This document shows, piece by piece, positions 1-8,650 of a stretch of 64,000 nucleotides of DNA (the first letter of the stretch is position 1; every line of letters starts with the position of its first letter). Origin of the DNA: Solibacillus cecembensis. GTDB taxonomy: Bacteria; Bacillota; Bacilli; Bacillales_A; Planococcaceae. The position numbers were made by a program, and so were the translations under genes. The notes under the pieces were generated by a model. That model was not told where the DNA came from and searched no databases. It was given only the letters and a program-made list of their open reading frames with translations. The stretch spans positions 87,410 to 151,409 of the forward strand of contig NZ_LMBZ01000013.1 of the NCBI RefSeq assembly GCF_001439635.1, given 5' to 3'.

Positions 1-285
1 TTTAAATGGATGATGCGCGTCCTGTTCCTGCTGTTGCTTTTTTTTCTTATTTTGATTATCCGATGTTTGCCCATTGTTTGAAGCATCATTTTCATCTTCC
101 TCACTAATGGCATCCATACCTTCTGATGTAGTCACAGCTAATTGCTTCCGCTCAATTTCACGTTTTAGCGCTTCGTTTGCATGGAGCTGTTGATCAATTG
201 TTCTTTGGTGATGTTGATCGGCCATCTTCCCAGCATCAAACGTTTTTGGAATGGCAATTTGTAACTCTACGCCTTTTAAACTCAT
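1..285 (-). CDS. Unknown charged protein downstream of sigD (partial)
   Basis: The reading frame opens at an ATG preceded by AGGAGG that overlaps the sigD stop region, and runs 95 codons off the left window edge without a stop. It begins MSLKGVELQIAIPKTFDAGK and then becomes very hydrophilic, with Asp/Glu/Asn runs and a KKKKQQQEQ stretch. I see no signal peptide and no membrane segment. In B. subtilis the gene in this place is swrB, which has an N-terminal membrane anchor; this protein does not look like it. It is probably cotranscribed with sigD (12 bp gap). Function not recognised. Confidence 0.7.
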   Translation of the reverse strand, partial: MSLKGVELQIAIPKTFDAGKMADQHHQRTIDQQLHANEALKREIERKQLAVTTSEGMDAISEEDENDASNNGQTSDNQNKKKKQQQEQDAHHPFK

Positions 286-296
286 AACAAGTCCTC

Positions 297-1067
297 CTAA
301 GTATTCATCATTTCAGAAGTTAATAGTTTACGTAATTTAAATAACGCTTTCGAGTGAATTTGAGAAATACGTGACGTTGATAACTCTAGCATTTCACCAA
401 TTTCAGTTAAAGTCATTTCCTCTGTATAAAACAAACTAACGACAAGCTGCTCTTTTTCATTTAGTTTTTGAATATTTTGAGCCAAATCTCCTAATAGTTC
501 CGAATGAACGATTTGTTGTTCTGGCGTTTTTGTATGGTCATCTCGAATAACGAAAGATTTCCCTTCATTTTCATCCTGATCTAATTGTTCATTAATGGAT
601 AGAACATTCGAATAAAAATGTTCATGGAATGTTTGGTAAACTTCTTCAATCGGTAAATTCATATGCTTTGCTAGCTCTTCTGGTGTTGCATGGCGCATCA
701 ATGTTTGCTCTAAACTTTCGATTTGTCCTTCTAACTTTTTAGCCTTTTCACGAGCAGAGCGTGGCAGCCAATCCTCTTTACGCAACCCATCAATAATCGC
801 ACCACGAACACGAAATGAGGCGTATGTATCGAATTTCAAATCTCGATTTATATCAAATTTGTTAAGCGCATCAAATAAGCCCATCATCCCTAAACTAGTC
901 AAATCATCTCTTGAAACATTTTTAGGTAAACCTACCGCAATACGTTGTACATGATAGGAAACAAGTGGCTTAAATTTTCTTATAAGTAGGTCCCCCGCAT
1001 CGGGATCTCGGTCAGTTGTCCAACGAATCCATAGTGCTTGCTCTTCCATACGCCTTTGCTGAGTCAC
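297..1067 (-). CDS. sigD: RNA polymerase sigma-28 factor SigD (FliA)
   Basis: The 256-residue sigma-70-family factor directs transcription of late flagellar, motility and autolysin genes. Region 2 is visible around residues 25-100 (DLTSLGMMGLFDALNKFD, then FDTYASFRVRGAIIDGLR), region 3 follows, and region 4 at about 205-250 carries the helix-turn-helix LTEIGEMLELSTSRISQIHS. The start is GTG with AGGAGGGTGG about 8 nt upstream; the ATG six codons later is less well placed. Unlike in B. subtilis, a terminator lies between this gene and the upstream fla/che genes, and an extended -10 promoter sits in the gap, so it can be expressed independently of the operon. Confidence 0.97.
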   Translation of the reverse strand: MTQQRRMEEQALWIRWTTDRDPDAGDLLIRKFKPLVSYHVQRIAVGLPKNVSRDDLTSLGMMGLFDALNKFDINRDLKFDTYASFRVRGAIIDGLRKEDWLPRSAREKAKKLEGQIESLEQTLMRHATPEELAKHMNLPIEEVYQTFHEHFYSNVLSINEQLDQDENEGKSFVIRDDHTKTPEQQIVHSELLGDLAQNIQKLNEKEQLVVSLFYTEEMTLTEIGEMLELSTSRISQIHSKALFKLRKLLTSEMMNT

Positions 1068-1108
1068 CTGAATCCACCCTCCTTGACATTTAAACTTAAT
1101 TATCTTTT

Positions 1109-1117
1109 ATTATACCA
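1109..1117 (-). promoter_or_regulatory. Extended -10 promoter for sigD
   Basis: The minus strand reads TGGTATAAT, a perfect TATAAT (1109-1114) with the TG of an extended -10 element one base upstream. It is 42 nt before the sigD GTG. No good -35 hexamer is present at 16-18 bp, which is common for extended -10 SigA promoters. It lies downstream of the terminator at 1183-1209, so it would be the nearest promoter for sigD. Confidence 0.6.
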
Positions 1118-1182
1118 AAAATTCGACAAATAAACATGTGACAGAAGGATGATACATAGCCATTTCATAATTTTTTCGTCAA

Positions 1183-1209
1183 AAAAAAGCCGACAATGTC
1201 GACTTTTTT
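1183..1209 (-). terminator. Intrinsic terminator between fla/che and sigD
   Basis: On the minus strand AAAAAAGTCGAC, a 3-nt loop and GTCGGCTTTTTT form a 12-bp stem with one G-U pair, followed by further T residues. It begins 2 nt after the stop of the small membrane gene. The plus-strand version has a C-A mismatch, so the hairpin favours minus-strand transcription. Confidence 0.8.
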
Positions 1210-1210
1210 C

Positions 1211-1585
1211 CTATTTTGAAACCGCTTCTTCTTGACCATGTAACATCGTACGTACAACTTTTGCAATTTCTTCTGTGTTATCCTCTTCAAACTCAACGGT
1301 TGTTCGTCCATTTTGAGGTACAAATTGCTGCTGTTCTGCATTTGATGGTTCTATATTTAAAGTTGAATCAACTTCCGAATATGCGATATTTTCTGGTGTA
1401 TAAAACACATAGCCTATAAATGCACGGATAAAATACATCACGATAAAACCGATTAAGGCGACCACTAACGATACACCAATTGTCGGCAATGGATAAGCAA
1501 ATGGATCTTGCACTGCCCATATAAAATACACAGTGAATGAACATAATGCTGCCCATGAATTATAAAATAACGAACCAAACATCAT
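1211..1585 (-). CDS. Small two-helix membrane protein at the end of fla/che
   Basis: The 124-residue protein has two hydrophobic segments, about residues 10-25 and 34-60 ([20 protein letters not shown]), followed by a soluble acidic tail ending in [14 protein letters not shown]. The start ATG overlaps the cheD stop by 4 bp (ATGA), so translation is probably coupled to cheD. A terminator follows directly. In B. subtilis nothing lies between cheD and sigD. I do not recognise the family; the position suggests a role in chemotaxis or motility control at the membrane, which is inference. Confidence 0.75.
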   Translation of the reverse strand: MMFGSLFYNSWAALCSFTVYFIWAVQDPFAYPLPTIGVSLVVALIGFIVMYFIRAFIGYVFYTPENIAYSEVDSTLNIEPSNAEQQQFVPQNGRTTVEFEEDNTEEIAKVVRTMLHGQEEAVSK

Positions 1586-2085
1586 ATATCACTTACACCT
1601 CGATTGACCGTACGAATATTTAACATACTCGTCTCTGGATTAAATTCAATTGTTCGCCCACTATTACCGCCTGTATCTTCCGCGATAATAGGAATTTTCA
1701 ACTTTCGTAGTTGCTCTTTGACCGCCTCTACATTTCTAGGACCTATTCGCATCGAACTTTTATCTGAAGTAAACTGAAACATTTGAGCACCACCAGCAAT
1801 TTTCGCCTTAAGTTTAAAACTTTGAGCCCCTTGAAGTTTCACTAAATTTACTAAAGCAACAACACCAGTATCTGCAAATTTCGCTTCATTTATTGATTCC
1901 GTTCTACCTAAACTAGAATCTGGTAACATAACATGTACTAACCCAGCAATTTTTTTTGATTCATCATAAATAATAACACCCACACAAGAGCCTAAACCTG
2001 AAGTGCGAATGGTCTTTGGCGTTTTTACTACATCCATTTGAGCGATTCCGACTTTAACGACTTCATTTCCATGCGATACTATCAT
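1582..2085 (-). CDS. cheD: Chemoreceptor glutamine deamidase CheD
   Basis: CheD deamidates Gln residues on chemoreceptors and binds CheC, raising CheC phosphatase activity on CheY-P. The 167-residue protein shows the catalytic Cys34 in SGLGSCVGV, His51 in GLVHVMLP and the family segment [11 protein letters not shown]. Its start overlaps the cheC stop by 4 bp and its stop overlaps the next gene by 4 bp. Length is normal for the family. Confidence 0.96.
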   Translation of the reverse strand: MIVSHGNEVVKVGIAQMDVVKTPKTIRTSGLGSCVGVIIYDESKKIAGLVHVMLPDSSLGRTESINEAKFADTGVVALVNLVKLQGAQSFKLKAKIAGGAQMFQFTSDKSSMRIGPRNVEAVKEQLRKLKIPIIAEDTGGNSGRTIEFNPETSMLNIRTVNRGVSDI

Positions 2086-2720
2086 TCAATTGGTACCCCT
2101 AATGCTTTAAATATCGCTTCAAATGATTCTGGATTTGGCAATAAGAAAAAGTTTCCTCTTACCGCTTCTTCATCTTTAATATCTTCTTCAAAAATGGCTG
2201 TATTAATTACAATTACAGTGTCGCTCACTTGGGATAGCTCAATTAAACCAATACTAATAATTGCACCAAACATATCCACGCTCAGTCCAGGTACTGTTGG
2301 ATAAATCTTCAATCCAGTAAAATCAGACAACGCGGATAAATAGGACCCCGATAAAATATTGCCCATTTCCTGCATCGCAGATAAGCCCAATTCTGAAACG
2401 GATGGCGCATTAAAATCAAACAAATCATCGTGGATTAAACGACGAATAAAGCGATTTGCTTGTTCAATCGGCAGTATGAAAAACATGCTACCTTCCGCAT
2501 CACCTTCAATGCGTAAAAAAATACCTACTACTACATTTTCCGAACCACCAGCTAATTCCATCATGTCATTAAAAGAAACCATTTCTACCTTTGGAACGCG
2601 CATATCAATCTTCTTTTGCAATAAGTCTGATAATGCCGTTGCTGCATGAGCTGCGCCAATATTCCCGATTTCTTTTAATACATCCAAGTGGAGCGAAGTA
2701 ATTTTATCACTAAAATTCAT
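2082..2720 (-). CDS. cheC: CheY-P phosphatase CheC
   Basis: CheC dephosphorylates CheY-P in the Bacillus-type adaptation system. The 212-residue protein carries both pseudo-symmetric active sites: [16 protein letters not shown] (Glu17, Asn20) and [16 protein letters not shown] (Glu118, Asn121). It is soluble and cytoplasmic and partners with CheD, whose gene follows with a 4-bp overlap. A 167-bp gap separates it from cheW upstream, the largest gap inside this operon. Confidence 0.96.
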   Translation of the reverse strand: MNFSDKITSLHLDVLKEIGNIGAAHAATALSDLLQKKIDMRVPKVEMVSFNDMMELAGGSENVVVGIFLRIEGDAEGSMFFILPIEQANRFIRRLIHDDLFDFNAPSVSELGLSAMQEMGNILSGSYLSALSDFTGLKIYPTVPGLSVDMFGAIISIGLIELSQVSDTVIVINTAIFEEDIKDEEAVRGNFFLLPNPESFEAIFKALGVPIE

Positions 2721-2887
2721 TTACAATCCCTACTTTGATAGATTCTAGGAGATGAGAGCACTCCCCTCCCAGAAAATTATTCAGCCAATCACGACATTGA
2801 TTACAAATGCTTTGTCACAGGACATGACAAGTTTAGGTCTAGTTTGAACTCCCAACTAATAAAGGGTGGTAGTTCCGTTGCTGCAAA
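2721..2887 (-). other. cheW-cheC intergenic gap with small inverted repeat
   Basis: This is an unusually long gap for the operon. It holds a 6-bp inverted repeat on the minus strand, TTGTCA with a 7-nt loop and TGACAA (about 2813-2832), with no T-run after it, and an AGGGATTGTAA ribosome-binding context before cheC. I recognise no riboswitch, promoter of good quality or gene remnant. Confidence 0.4.
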
Positions 2888-3334
2888 TTAATCAAGCGGA
2901 TTTAAAACTTTATCTAAGTGAAGTAAAATTAATAAACGATTGTCTAATTTTGCTACTCCAGCAATAAATTCTTCTTCCAATGAACCCACGACTTCTGGTT
3001 GCTGTTCAATCGACTCAGAATCAATATCTAAAACATCATTAGCAGAATCTACAACAAATCCTACTTCCATTGTTTCAAGCGTAATAATGATAATACGCGT
3101 TGTTTCTTCACTTTCCGGAATAGGAAGTCCGAAACGTTCACGTAAATCGATTACTGGCGTTACAACACCACGTAGATTAATGACACCTTTTACAAAACGT
3201 GCTGTTTTTGGTACTCGTGTTATATGCATTAATTTTTCTATTCCTTTAACGTGTGAAACAGGAATAGCATACTCTTTATCTGCTAACTGAAATACTATAA
3301 CTTTCAGATTTGTTTGCTCTACCGCATTCGTCAT
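2888..3334 (-). CDS. cheW: Chemotaxis coupling protein CheW
   Basis: A single CheW domain spans all 148 residues and couples chemoreceptors to the kinase CheA at the cell pole. Typical segments are FQLADKEYAIPVSHVKGIE, VKGVINLRGVVTPVIDLR and the C-terminal AGVAKLDNRLLILLHLDKVL. It lies 21 bp after cheA in the same operon. Length and domain content are typical. Confidence 0.97.
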   Translation of the reverse strand: MTNAVEQTNLKVIVFQLADKEYAIPVSHVKGIEKLMHITRVPKTARFVKGVINLRGVVTPVIDLRERFGLPIPESEETTRIIIITLETMEVGFVVDSANDVLDIDSESIEQQPEVVGSLEEEFIAGVAKLDNRLLILLHLDKVLNPLD

Positions 3335-3355
3335 CTTTTACACCTCTTATCCTAT

Positions 3356-5428
3356 TTACTTCAGCAGTGCGTTACAATCTACAATTAACGCAACTTTACC
3401 ATTACCTAAAATTGTGGCACCAGATATCGCAAAAATATTCGTTAAATAATCGCCCAATGCTTTTAGAACAATTTCTTGTTGTCCGATGAATGAATCGACA
3501 ACTAATCCTGCAAGTTTATCCCCTTTACGTACAATAACGACTGAATGGAATCCATCTTCTTTCAGCTCTTTACGAGGTACTTCAAAAATTTCTTCAAGGA
3601 ATACAAGCGGTACTACTTTGCCGCGGAAATCAATTACTTTTTGATTGTGCGCATTTAAAATATCTGAGTTACGAATAATCGATGTTTCAATAATAGATGA
3701 TAATGGAATCGCATAAATCTCTTTTTCAATTTCAACTAACATTACTGAAATAATCGATAGTGTTAATGGTAATTGAATAGAGAATACTGATCCTACATTT
3801 TGAGTAGACTCAATTGAAATATTCCCGCCCAATGATTCAATTGTTGTTTTTACTACATCTAAACCAACACCACGACCCGAAACATCTGAAATCACTTCAG
3901 CAGTAGAGAAACCAGAAGCTAAAATAAGCTCATTAATTTGCTTATCTGTCATCGTCAACGATTGTTCATGTGTCACAATCCCTTTCGAAAGCGCCTTCGC
4001 TAATACGCGATCACGGTTAATTCCTGCACCATCGTCTTCAATCTCGATAAATACATAGTTCCCGCTGTGATATGCGCGTAATTGAACGGTACCTTCTTCT
4101 GGCTTACCTTTAGCAAGACGAGCTTCTGGACTTTCAATTCCATGATCGACCGAATTACGAATTAAGTGAACAAGTGGATCACCAATCTCATCGATTACAG
4201 TACGATCAAGTTCTGTTTCAGCACCAATTACGTCCAATGTAATTTTTTTATTTAAATCACGAGACAATTGACGAACCATTTTCGGGAAACGGTTAAATAC
4301 TGTTTCTACCGGTACCATACGCATCGTTAAAACAATATTTTGTAGATCGCCCATTGTACGACTCATACGCTCGACTGTTTCATTTAACTCACCATGATTT
4401 ACTTCCGATGCAATCGATAATAAACGACCGCGGTCAATCGCAAGTTCTTCAAAAAGATTCATTAAAATATCTAATCGTTCAATATTTACACGAATTGTTT
4501 TACTTGAAGCATGGCCAGTCGCCTTACTACTATTATTCGTTGCTTGCGGTTTTTGAACAGGTTGTGTTGCAACTTCTTGTTCGACAAGAGCAGGTACGAT
4601 TGTATCTTGTACCTCCAATTCCACATTAGAAGTCACTGATTGATGGAACACATCTTGGTGTATTTCACTCACTTCAACCAAGTCCACTTCAGATACTTTC
4701 ATCAGCATTTTCTGTAAGTCTTCAGCGTTTTCTTTTGAAATATACGCAACATAAAATTGATGATCAAATTGTTCTTCTTCTAATCGTTCTACTGTTGGAG
4801 ATGATTTAATAACATCCCCGTTCTTCTCTAAAATTTCAAAAACCATAAATACGCGCGCTGCTTTTAATAGGCAATCTTCACGAAGAGTAATTGAAATTTC
4901 GTAAGCATTGTAATCTTGTTCTGACGATTGGAGCAACACTGTTTTTTCAAAATCATCATACGTTAATTTTAAGTTAACAGTATCCACTTTTGTCTCAACA
5001 ATTTGTGTTGCTTCTACAGGTGCGATTGCGACAGTCGTTGCTGCTATCTCCCCTGATTCAATAAGCTTTAATTTTTCTACGGTTACTTGAACGTCACGTT
5101 TCCCGTCCCCACCATCCGCAATATCATAAACCATTTCTTCTAAGTGATCGACCGATTCAAATACAACGTCGAATATTTCCGGTGTTACTTTAATTTTCTC
5201 GTTACGAATCGCGTCTAGCACATTTTCCATTTTATGTGTTAAATCTGCTAAATCTTCGAACCCCATCGTTGCCGACATCCCTTTAAGCGTATGTGCAGAA
5301 CGGAATATTTCCCCAACAATTGCCAAATCTTCAGGATTTTTTTCTAATTCTAATAAATGCTCGCCACATGCTTGTAAATGTTCTTTACTTTCTTCGATGA
5401 ACATTTCTAAATATTGATTTACTTCCAT
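3356..5428 (-). CDS. cheA: Chemotaxis histidine kinase CheA
   Basis: The 690-residue multidomain kinase autophosphorylates in response to receptor state and passes phosphate to CheY and CheB. In order: P1/HPt with His46 in RSAHTLKGMSATMG; a P2 region and acidic, Gln/Val-rich linker (about 130-305); P3 dimerisation helices; P4 ATPase with N box HLIRNSVDHGIE, G1 EDDGAGI and G2 GRGVGLDVV; P5 CheW-like regulatory domain at the C-terminus (ISVMLVEIEKEIYAIPL). It sits between cheB and cheW, with 17 bp and 21 bp gaps. Confidence 0.98.
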   Translation of the reverse strand: MEVNQYLEMFIEESKEHLQACGEHLLELEKNPEDLAIVGEIFRSAHTLKGMSATMGFEDLADLTHKMENVLDAIRNEKIKVTPEIFDVVFESVDHLEEMVYDIADGGDGKRDVQVTVEKLKLIESGEIAATTVAIAPVEATQIVETKVDTVNLKLTYDDFEKTVLLQSSEQDYNAYEISITLREDCLLKAARVFMVFEILEKNGDVIKSSPTVERLEEEQFDHQFYVAYISKENAEDLQKMLMKVSEVDLVEVSEIHQDVFHQSVTSNVELEVQDTIVPALVEQEVATQPVQKPQATNNSSKATGHASSKTIRVNIERLDILMNLFEELAIDRGRLLSIASEVNHGELNETVERMSRTMGDLQNIVLTMRMVPVETVFNRFPKMVRQLSRDLNKKITLDVIGAETELDRTVIDEIGDPLVHLIRNSVDHGIESPEARLAKGKPEEGTVQLRAYHSGNYVFIEIEDDGAGINRDRVLAKALSKGIVTHEQSLTMTDKQINELILASGFSTAEVISDVSGRGVGLDVVKTTIESLGGNISIESTQNVGSVFSIQLPLTLSIISVMLVEIEKEIYAIPLSSIIETSIIRNSDILNAHNQKVIDFRGKVVPLVFLEEIFEVPRKELKEDGFHSVVIVRKGDKLAGLVVDSFIGQQEIVLKALGDYLTNIFAISGATILGNGKVALIVDCNALLK

Positions 5429-5445
5429 TTAGAAGGCTCCCCTTT

Positions 5446-6594
5446 TTAGGACATATATTTCATAATCGTTTGTGCAATATCGTCAACATCTGCCACTTCA
5501 TCAACAAGCTGCGTCTCCACGGCAGCTTTTGGCATTCCATATACAATACACGTTTCCGCTGACTCAGCAATTGCCATTACATTTCCTGTTTTCTTTAGAG
5601 CAACCAAACCTTTTGCGCCGTCATACCCCATTCCAGTCATCACTACTGCAATTTTATCGAAGTCTGAATATTGACTAACATCTTCAAACATAACATCAAC
5701 GGATGGACGATGTCCCGACCTGGGTGGCTCGGTTTGATCTGTAACAATTGCAAATGTGGCGCCTACTTTTCTTAGCTTTAAATGATAGCCACCTGGTGCA
5801 ATATAAGCTGTACCCTTTTGCAAAATATCCCCTTGTTCTGCTTCTTTCACATTGATTTGACTCAATTGATCCAAACGTGTAGCAAGTGATTTTGTAAATC
5901 CTGCCGGCATATGTTGAACAATTAATATCGGCGCATCTACATTCGCTGGTATTTTAGTAATGACCTCTTGCAGTGCTCTCGGTCCTCCCGTTGAAGTACC
6001 AATTAAAATGATTTTTTTAGAGTTTTTATTCCAGTCCACCTTTTTACTTGCCGTTACTACAGGTGTTACTGTTTTTTTGATAACAGGTACTGGTGGACTC
6101 ACCATCTTTTCAGTCTTAATTGATTGACCAACAGGAGACGCAAACACATGTGGTCTCGAAATTGGCTTTTTTAGTTTTGCAATTGGAATTTGAGTTGCCT
6201 GAGCCACTTTATGCACCAATTCATTTTGAACTTTATGTAGGTCTAATGAAATTGTTCCACTTGGCTTCGTTACAAAATCAACAGCCCCGTACTCCATAGC
6301 AGTTAATGTATTATCTGTACCACGTTGTGTTGTACTTGATAGCATGATAACGGGAACTGGACAAACTTGCATAATTTCTTGTAATGCCTCGAGTCCGTTC
6401 ATTTCAGGCATTTCAACATCCATTGTGACAACATCTGGCTTTAGTTGTTGGATTTTTTTAATCGCATCTTTTCCGTTTCGGGCAGTACCAACTACCTCTA
6501 CTTTAGAATCGTTGGCGAAAAAATCACTAATTAACTTACGCATAAATGCAGAATCGTCAACAACTAAAAGCTTACTTTTATTTGAGAAGTTCAA
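5446..6594 (-). CDS. cheB: Chemoreceptor methylesterase/deamidase CheB
   Basis: CheB removes receptor methyl groups when phosphorylated by CheA. The receiver domain (about 1-130) has the acidic pair VVDD and phospho-acceptor Asp59 in TMDVEMPEMNG; a lysine/proline-rich linker follows; the esterase domain (about 190-382) has the Ser of IGTSTGGPRAL, His of IVQHMPAGFT and Asp of MTGMGYDGAKG. The start is TTG, directly after the flhG stop (TAATTG), with AAAGGG inside the flhG end as the probable ribosome-binding site. Confidence 0.96.
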   Translation of the reverse strand: MNFSNKSKLLVVDDSAFMRKLISDFFANDSKVEVVGTARNGKDAIKKIQQLKPDVVTMDVEMPEMNGLEALQEIMQVCPVPVIMLSSTTQRGTDNTLTAMEYGAVDFVTKPSGTISLDLHKVQNELVHKVAQATQIPIAKLKKPISRPHVFASPVGQSIKTEKMVSPPVPVIKKTVTPVVTASKKVDWNKNSKKIILIGTSTGGPRALQEVITKIPANVDAPILIVQHMPAGFTKSLATRLDQLSQINVKEAEQGDILQKGTAYIAPGGYHLKLRKVGATFAIVTDQTEPPRSGHRPSVDVMFEDVSQYSDFDKIAVVMTGMGYDGAKGLVALKKTGNVMAIAESAETCIVYGMPKAAVETQLVDEVADVDDIAQTIMKYMS

Positions 6595-7467
6595 TTACTC
6601 ACGCCCTTTCGAAAAGATACTTTTTAACTTAGATAAAAAATTATTCGTTTTTACTGCAGAATGTTCTTCTTCTGTTTGATGATGAAGGAATCGATTGACA
6701 ATTTTTTGCATTGTTTTTGAAATGGGTGCATCTGGATACAATAACGTAAACGGTGTTTGCTGCCTTACCGCTTTTCGCACAACGCCATCTTCTGGTAAGG
6801 AGCCCAGTACAATAACCTCTTTTGATAAAAAACGCTCCATTACTGTTTTTAACCGATGAATTGTATCTTGCCCCTCTTCTATGTTGAATGCCCGATTACA
6901 TAATAAGTAAAACGTCTTATGTTCATCTTTCATATGAATATATTTCATCATAGAATACGCGTCCATAATGGAAGTTGGTTCTGCTGTAGAAATAACAATA
7001 ATTTCATCTAAAGAAGTGAGTAAATCTAACGACCAGTTGGCCACACCCGCCCCCATATCAAACAACACATAATCATATTCTTTCTGTAACAGTTCAAAGC
7101 CTTCAATTAGGCGTACAAACATTTTTTCAGACCACTCCATAACTGAAGACATTCCTGAACCACCAGAAATATAATGCAATCCACTTGGCCCTTCAAACAT
7201 GACATCTTGTATAGCCAAATTGCCATCTAAATAATCCTTTAAACTAAACTTTGCCGTTTTCCCTATTAAGATATGGATATTTCCCATGCCAATATCCATA
7301 TCTAATATAACAACTTTTTTACCAGACTTGGCTAATAACGTAGCGAAATTTGTCGTAAAGTTACTCTTCCCTACGCCGCCTTTCCCACTAACAACCGCAA
7401 TAGATCTCCCTAATGCCCCTTGGCTTTCAAGCATTTTTAATCGAAGTTTTTCAGCTTGATCTCTCAT
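6595..7467 (-). CDS. flhG: MinD-like ATPase FlhG (YlxH)
   Basis: FlhG is a membrane-cycling ATPase that, with FlhF, sets flagellar number and position and promotes C-ring assembly. The 290-residue protein has the deviant Walker A SGKGGVGKSNFT near residue 30, the Walker A-prime ILDMDIGMGN and the switch sequence LFDMGAG. The N-terminal MRDQAEKLR helix matches the part that stimulates FlhF. It overlaps the flhF 3-prime end by 17 bp, and its stop abuts the cheB start. Confidence 0.95.
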   Translation of the reverse strand: MRDQAEKLRLKMLESQGALGRSIAVVSGKGGVGKSNFTTNFATLLAKSGKKVVILDMDIGMGNIHILIGKTAKFSLKDYLDGNLAIQDVMFEGPSGLHYISGGSGMSSVMEWSEKMFVRLIEGFELLQKEYDYVLFDMGAGVANWSLDLLTSLDEIIVISTAEPTSIMDAYSMMKYIHMKDEHKTFYLLCNRAFNIEEGQDTIHRLKTVMERFLSKEVIVLGSLPEDGVVRKAVRQQTPFTLLYPDAPISKTMQKIVNRFLHHQTEEEHSAVKTNNFLSKLKSIFSKGRE

Positions 7468-8650
7468 TTACATTCTCCTTGAAAAACAGTTCCAATAAAG
7501 TATCTAAATTCGCTTGCTCCATATCTTCTGGTACTTCTTGACCATTCGTATAGTAAGCAAGTCCCTTATTATATTTAATCATTAAATTAAACATAGTGCC
7601 AATAGAATTTGTTTCATCAAGCTTTGTAAATATAAATTTTTCAATCGAAAAATTATCGAATTGTTCAATTACTGATTCTAAGTCTTTTTGCTTAGATGTT
7701 AAAGCGAGTACTAAAAAGGATTCTACATCTTCATCAAAATTGATTAATACTTTTAAATCGGCTACATATTTAACTTCTTTATAGTTTCGACCAGCTGTAT
7801 CGATAAATATTAAATCAAGGTGATCCAATTTTTTTATCGCCTCGTCATAATCGTTCGCATTGTAAACAATTTCAACAGGTGCTTGTAACAACCCCGCATA
7901 TGTTTTTAACTGCTCAATTGCAGCGATTCGATACGTATCCGTTGTAATAAAGCCTATTTTCTTTTTCTTTTCCAAAACAGCACGAGCTGCCATTTTAGCA
8001 ATGGTCGTTGTTTTTCCGACGCCTGTTGGCCCTAAAACATTAATATATTTTTTCTCATACGATAATCCGTCTATCGGTAAGTCTTCCATTTTTTGCTTTA
8101 AAATTTGTTGCGTCATCTTTTGCATTTCTAGATTTTGTAATTTAGCATCGCTGTTTTTAGAATGGACAAAAAGCTCATCACTAATTGCTGTGATAAGCTC
8201 TTCGCCAAGTTCCTGCTCTTTTAAAAAATCGACAAATGGTAAGAGTTCATCTGGATATTGAGATTTTGTCGACATGCGTTGCATAGATTGCATAATTAAT
8301 TTTAAATCAGCAATTTCCTTCTTTAACTCTTCAGGAAGTGTCGATTTTTCATCCTGTGGAGCCTTTATTGACTCCACATTTGGTATATTAGACGTGCTTA
8401 GAACACTTTCCTGTTCTTGTAAATACGAACTAGAAAAAGGCTGAACGTTTTGTAAAGATGGCAAAATAGGTTTCTCTTCAATTTGGTCGACTCCTGCAAC
8501 GACTTCAAAACTTTTATGCTTTACCAACCCTAAAAATTTCTTCGTTACAACAACTTTCGAATTTAAAATAACCGCATCTTCCCCTAAATCATCACGAATG
8601 AGCTTCATTGCCTCAGCAATAGAAGGCGCATTATATTTTTTCATCTTCAT
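7451..8650 (-). CDS. flhF: SRP-type GTPase FlhF
   Basis: FlhF is the third SRP-GTPase paralogue beside Ffh and FtsY, and places flagella. In this 399-residue protein an N-terminal basic/B domain precedes NG domains with G1 [35 protein letters not shown] and TKLDE. The start overlaps the flhA stop by 4 bp (ATGA); a second ATG two codons later is possible. The paralogues ffh and ftsY are also in this window. Confidence 0.95.
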   Translation of the reverse strand: MKMKKYNAPSIAEAMKLIRDDLGEDAVILNSKVVVTKKFLGLVKHKSFEVVAGVDQIEEKPILPSLQNVQPFSSSYLQEQESVLSTSNIPNVESIKAPQDEKSTLPEELKKEIADLKLIMQSMQRMSTKSQYPDELLPFVDFLKEQELGEELITAISDELFVHSKNSDAKLQNLEMQKMTQQILKQKMEDLPIDGLSYEKKYINVLGPTGVGKTTTIAKMAARAVLEKKKKIGFITTDTYRIAAIEQLKTYAGLLQAPVEIVYNANDYDEAIKKLDHLDLIFIDTAGRNYKEVKYVADLKVLINFDEDVESFLVLALTSKQKDLESVIEQFDNFSIEKFIFTKLDETNSIGTMFNLMIKYNKGLAYYTNGQEVPEDMEQANLDTLLELFFKENVNERSS

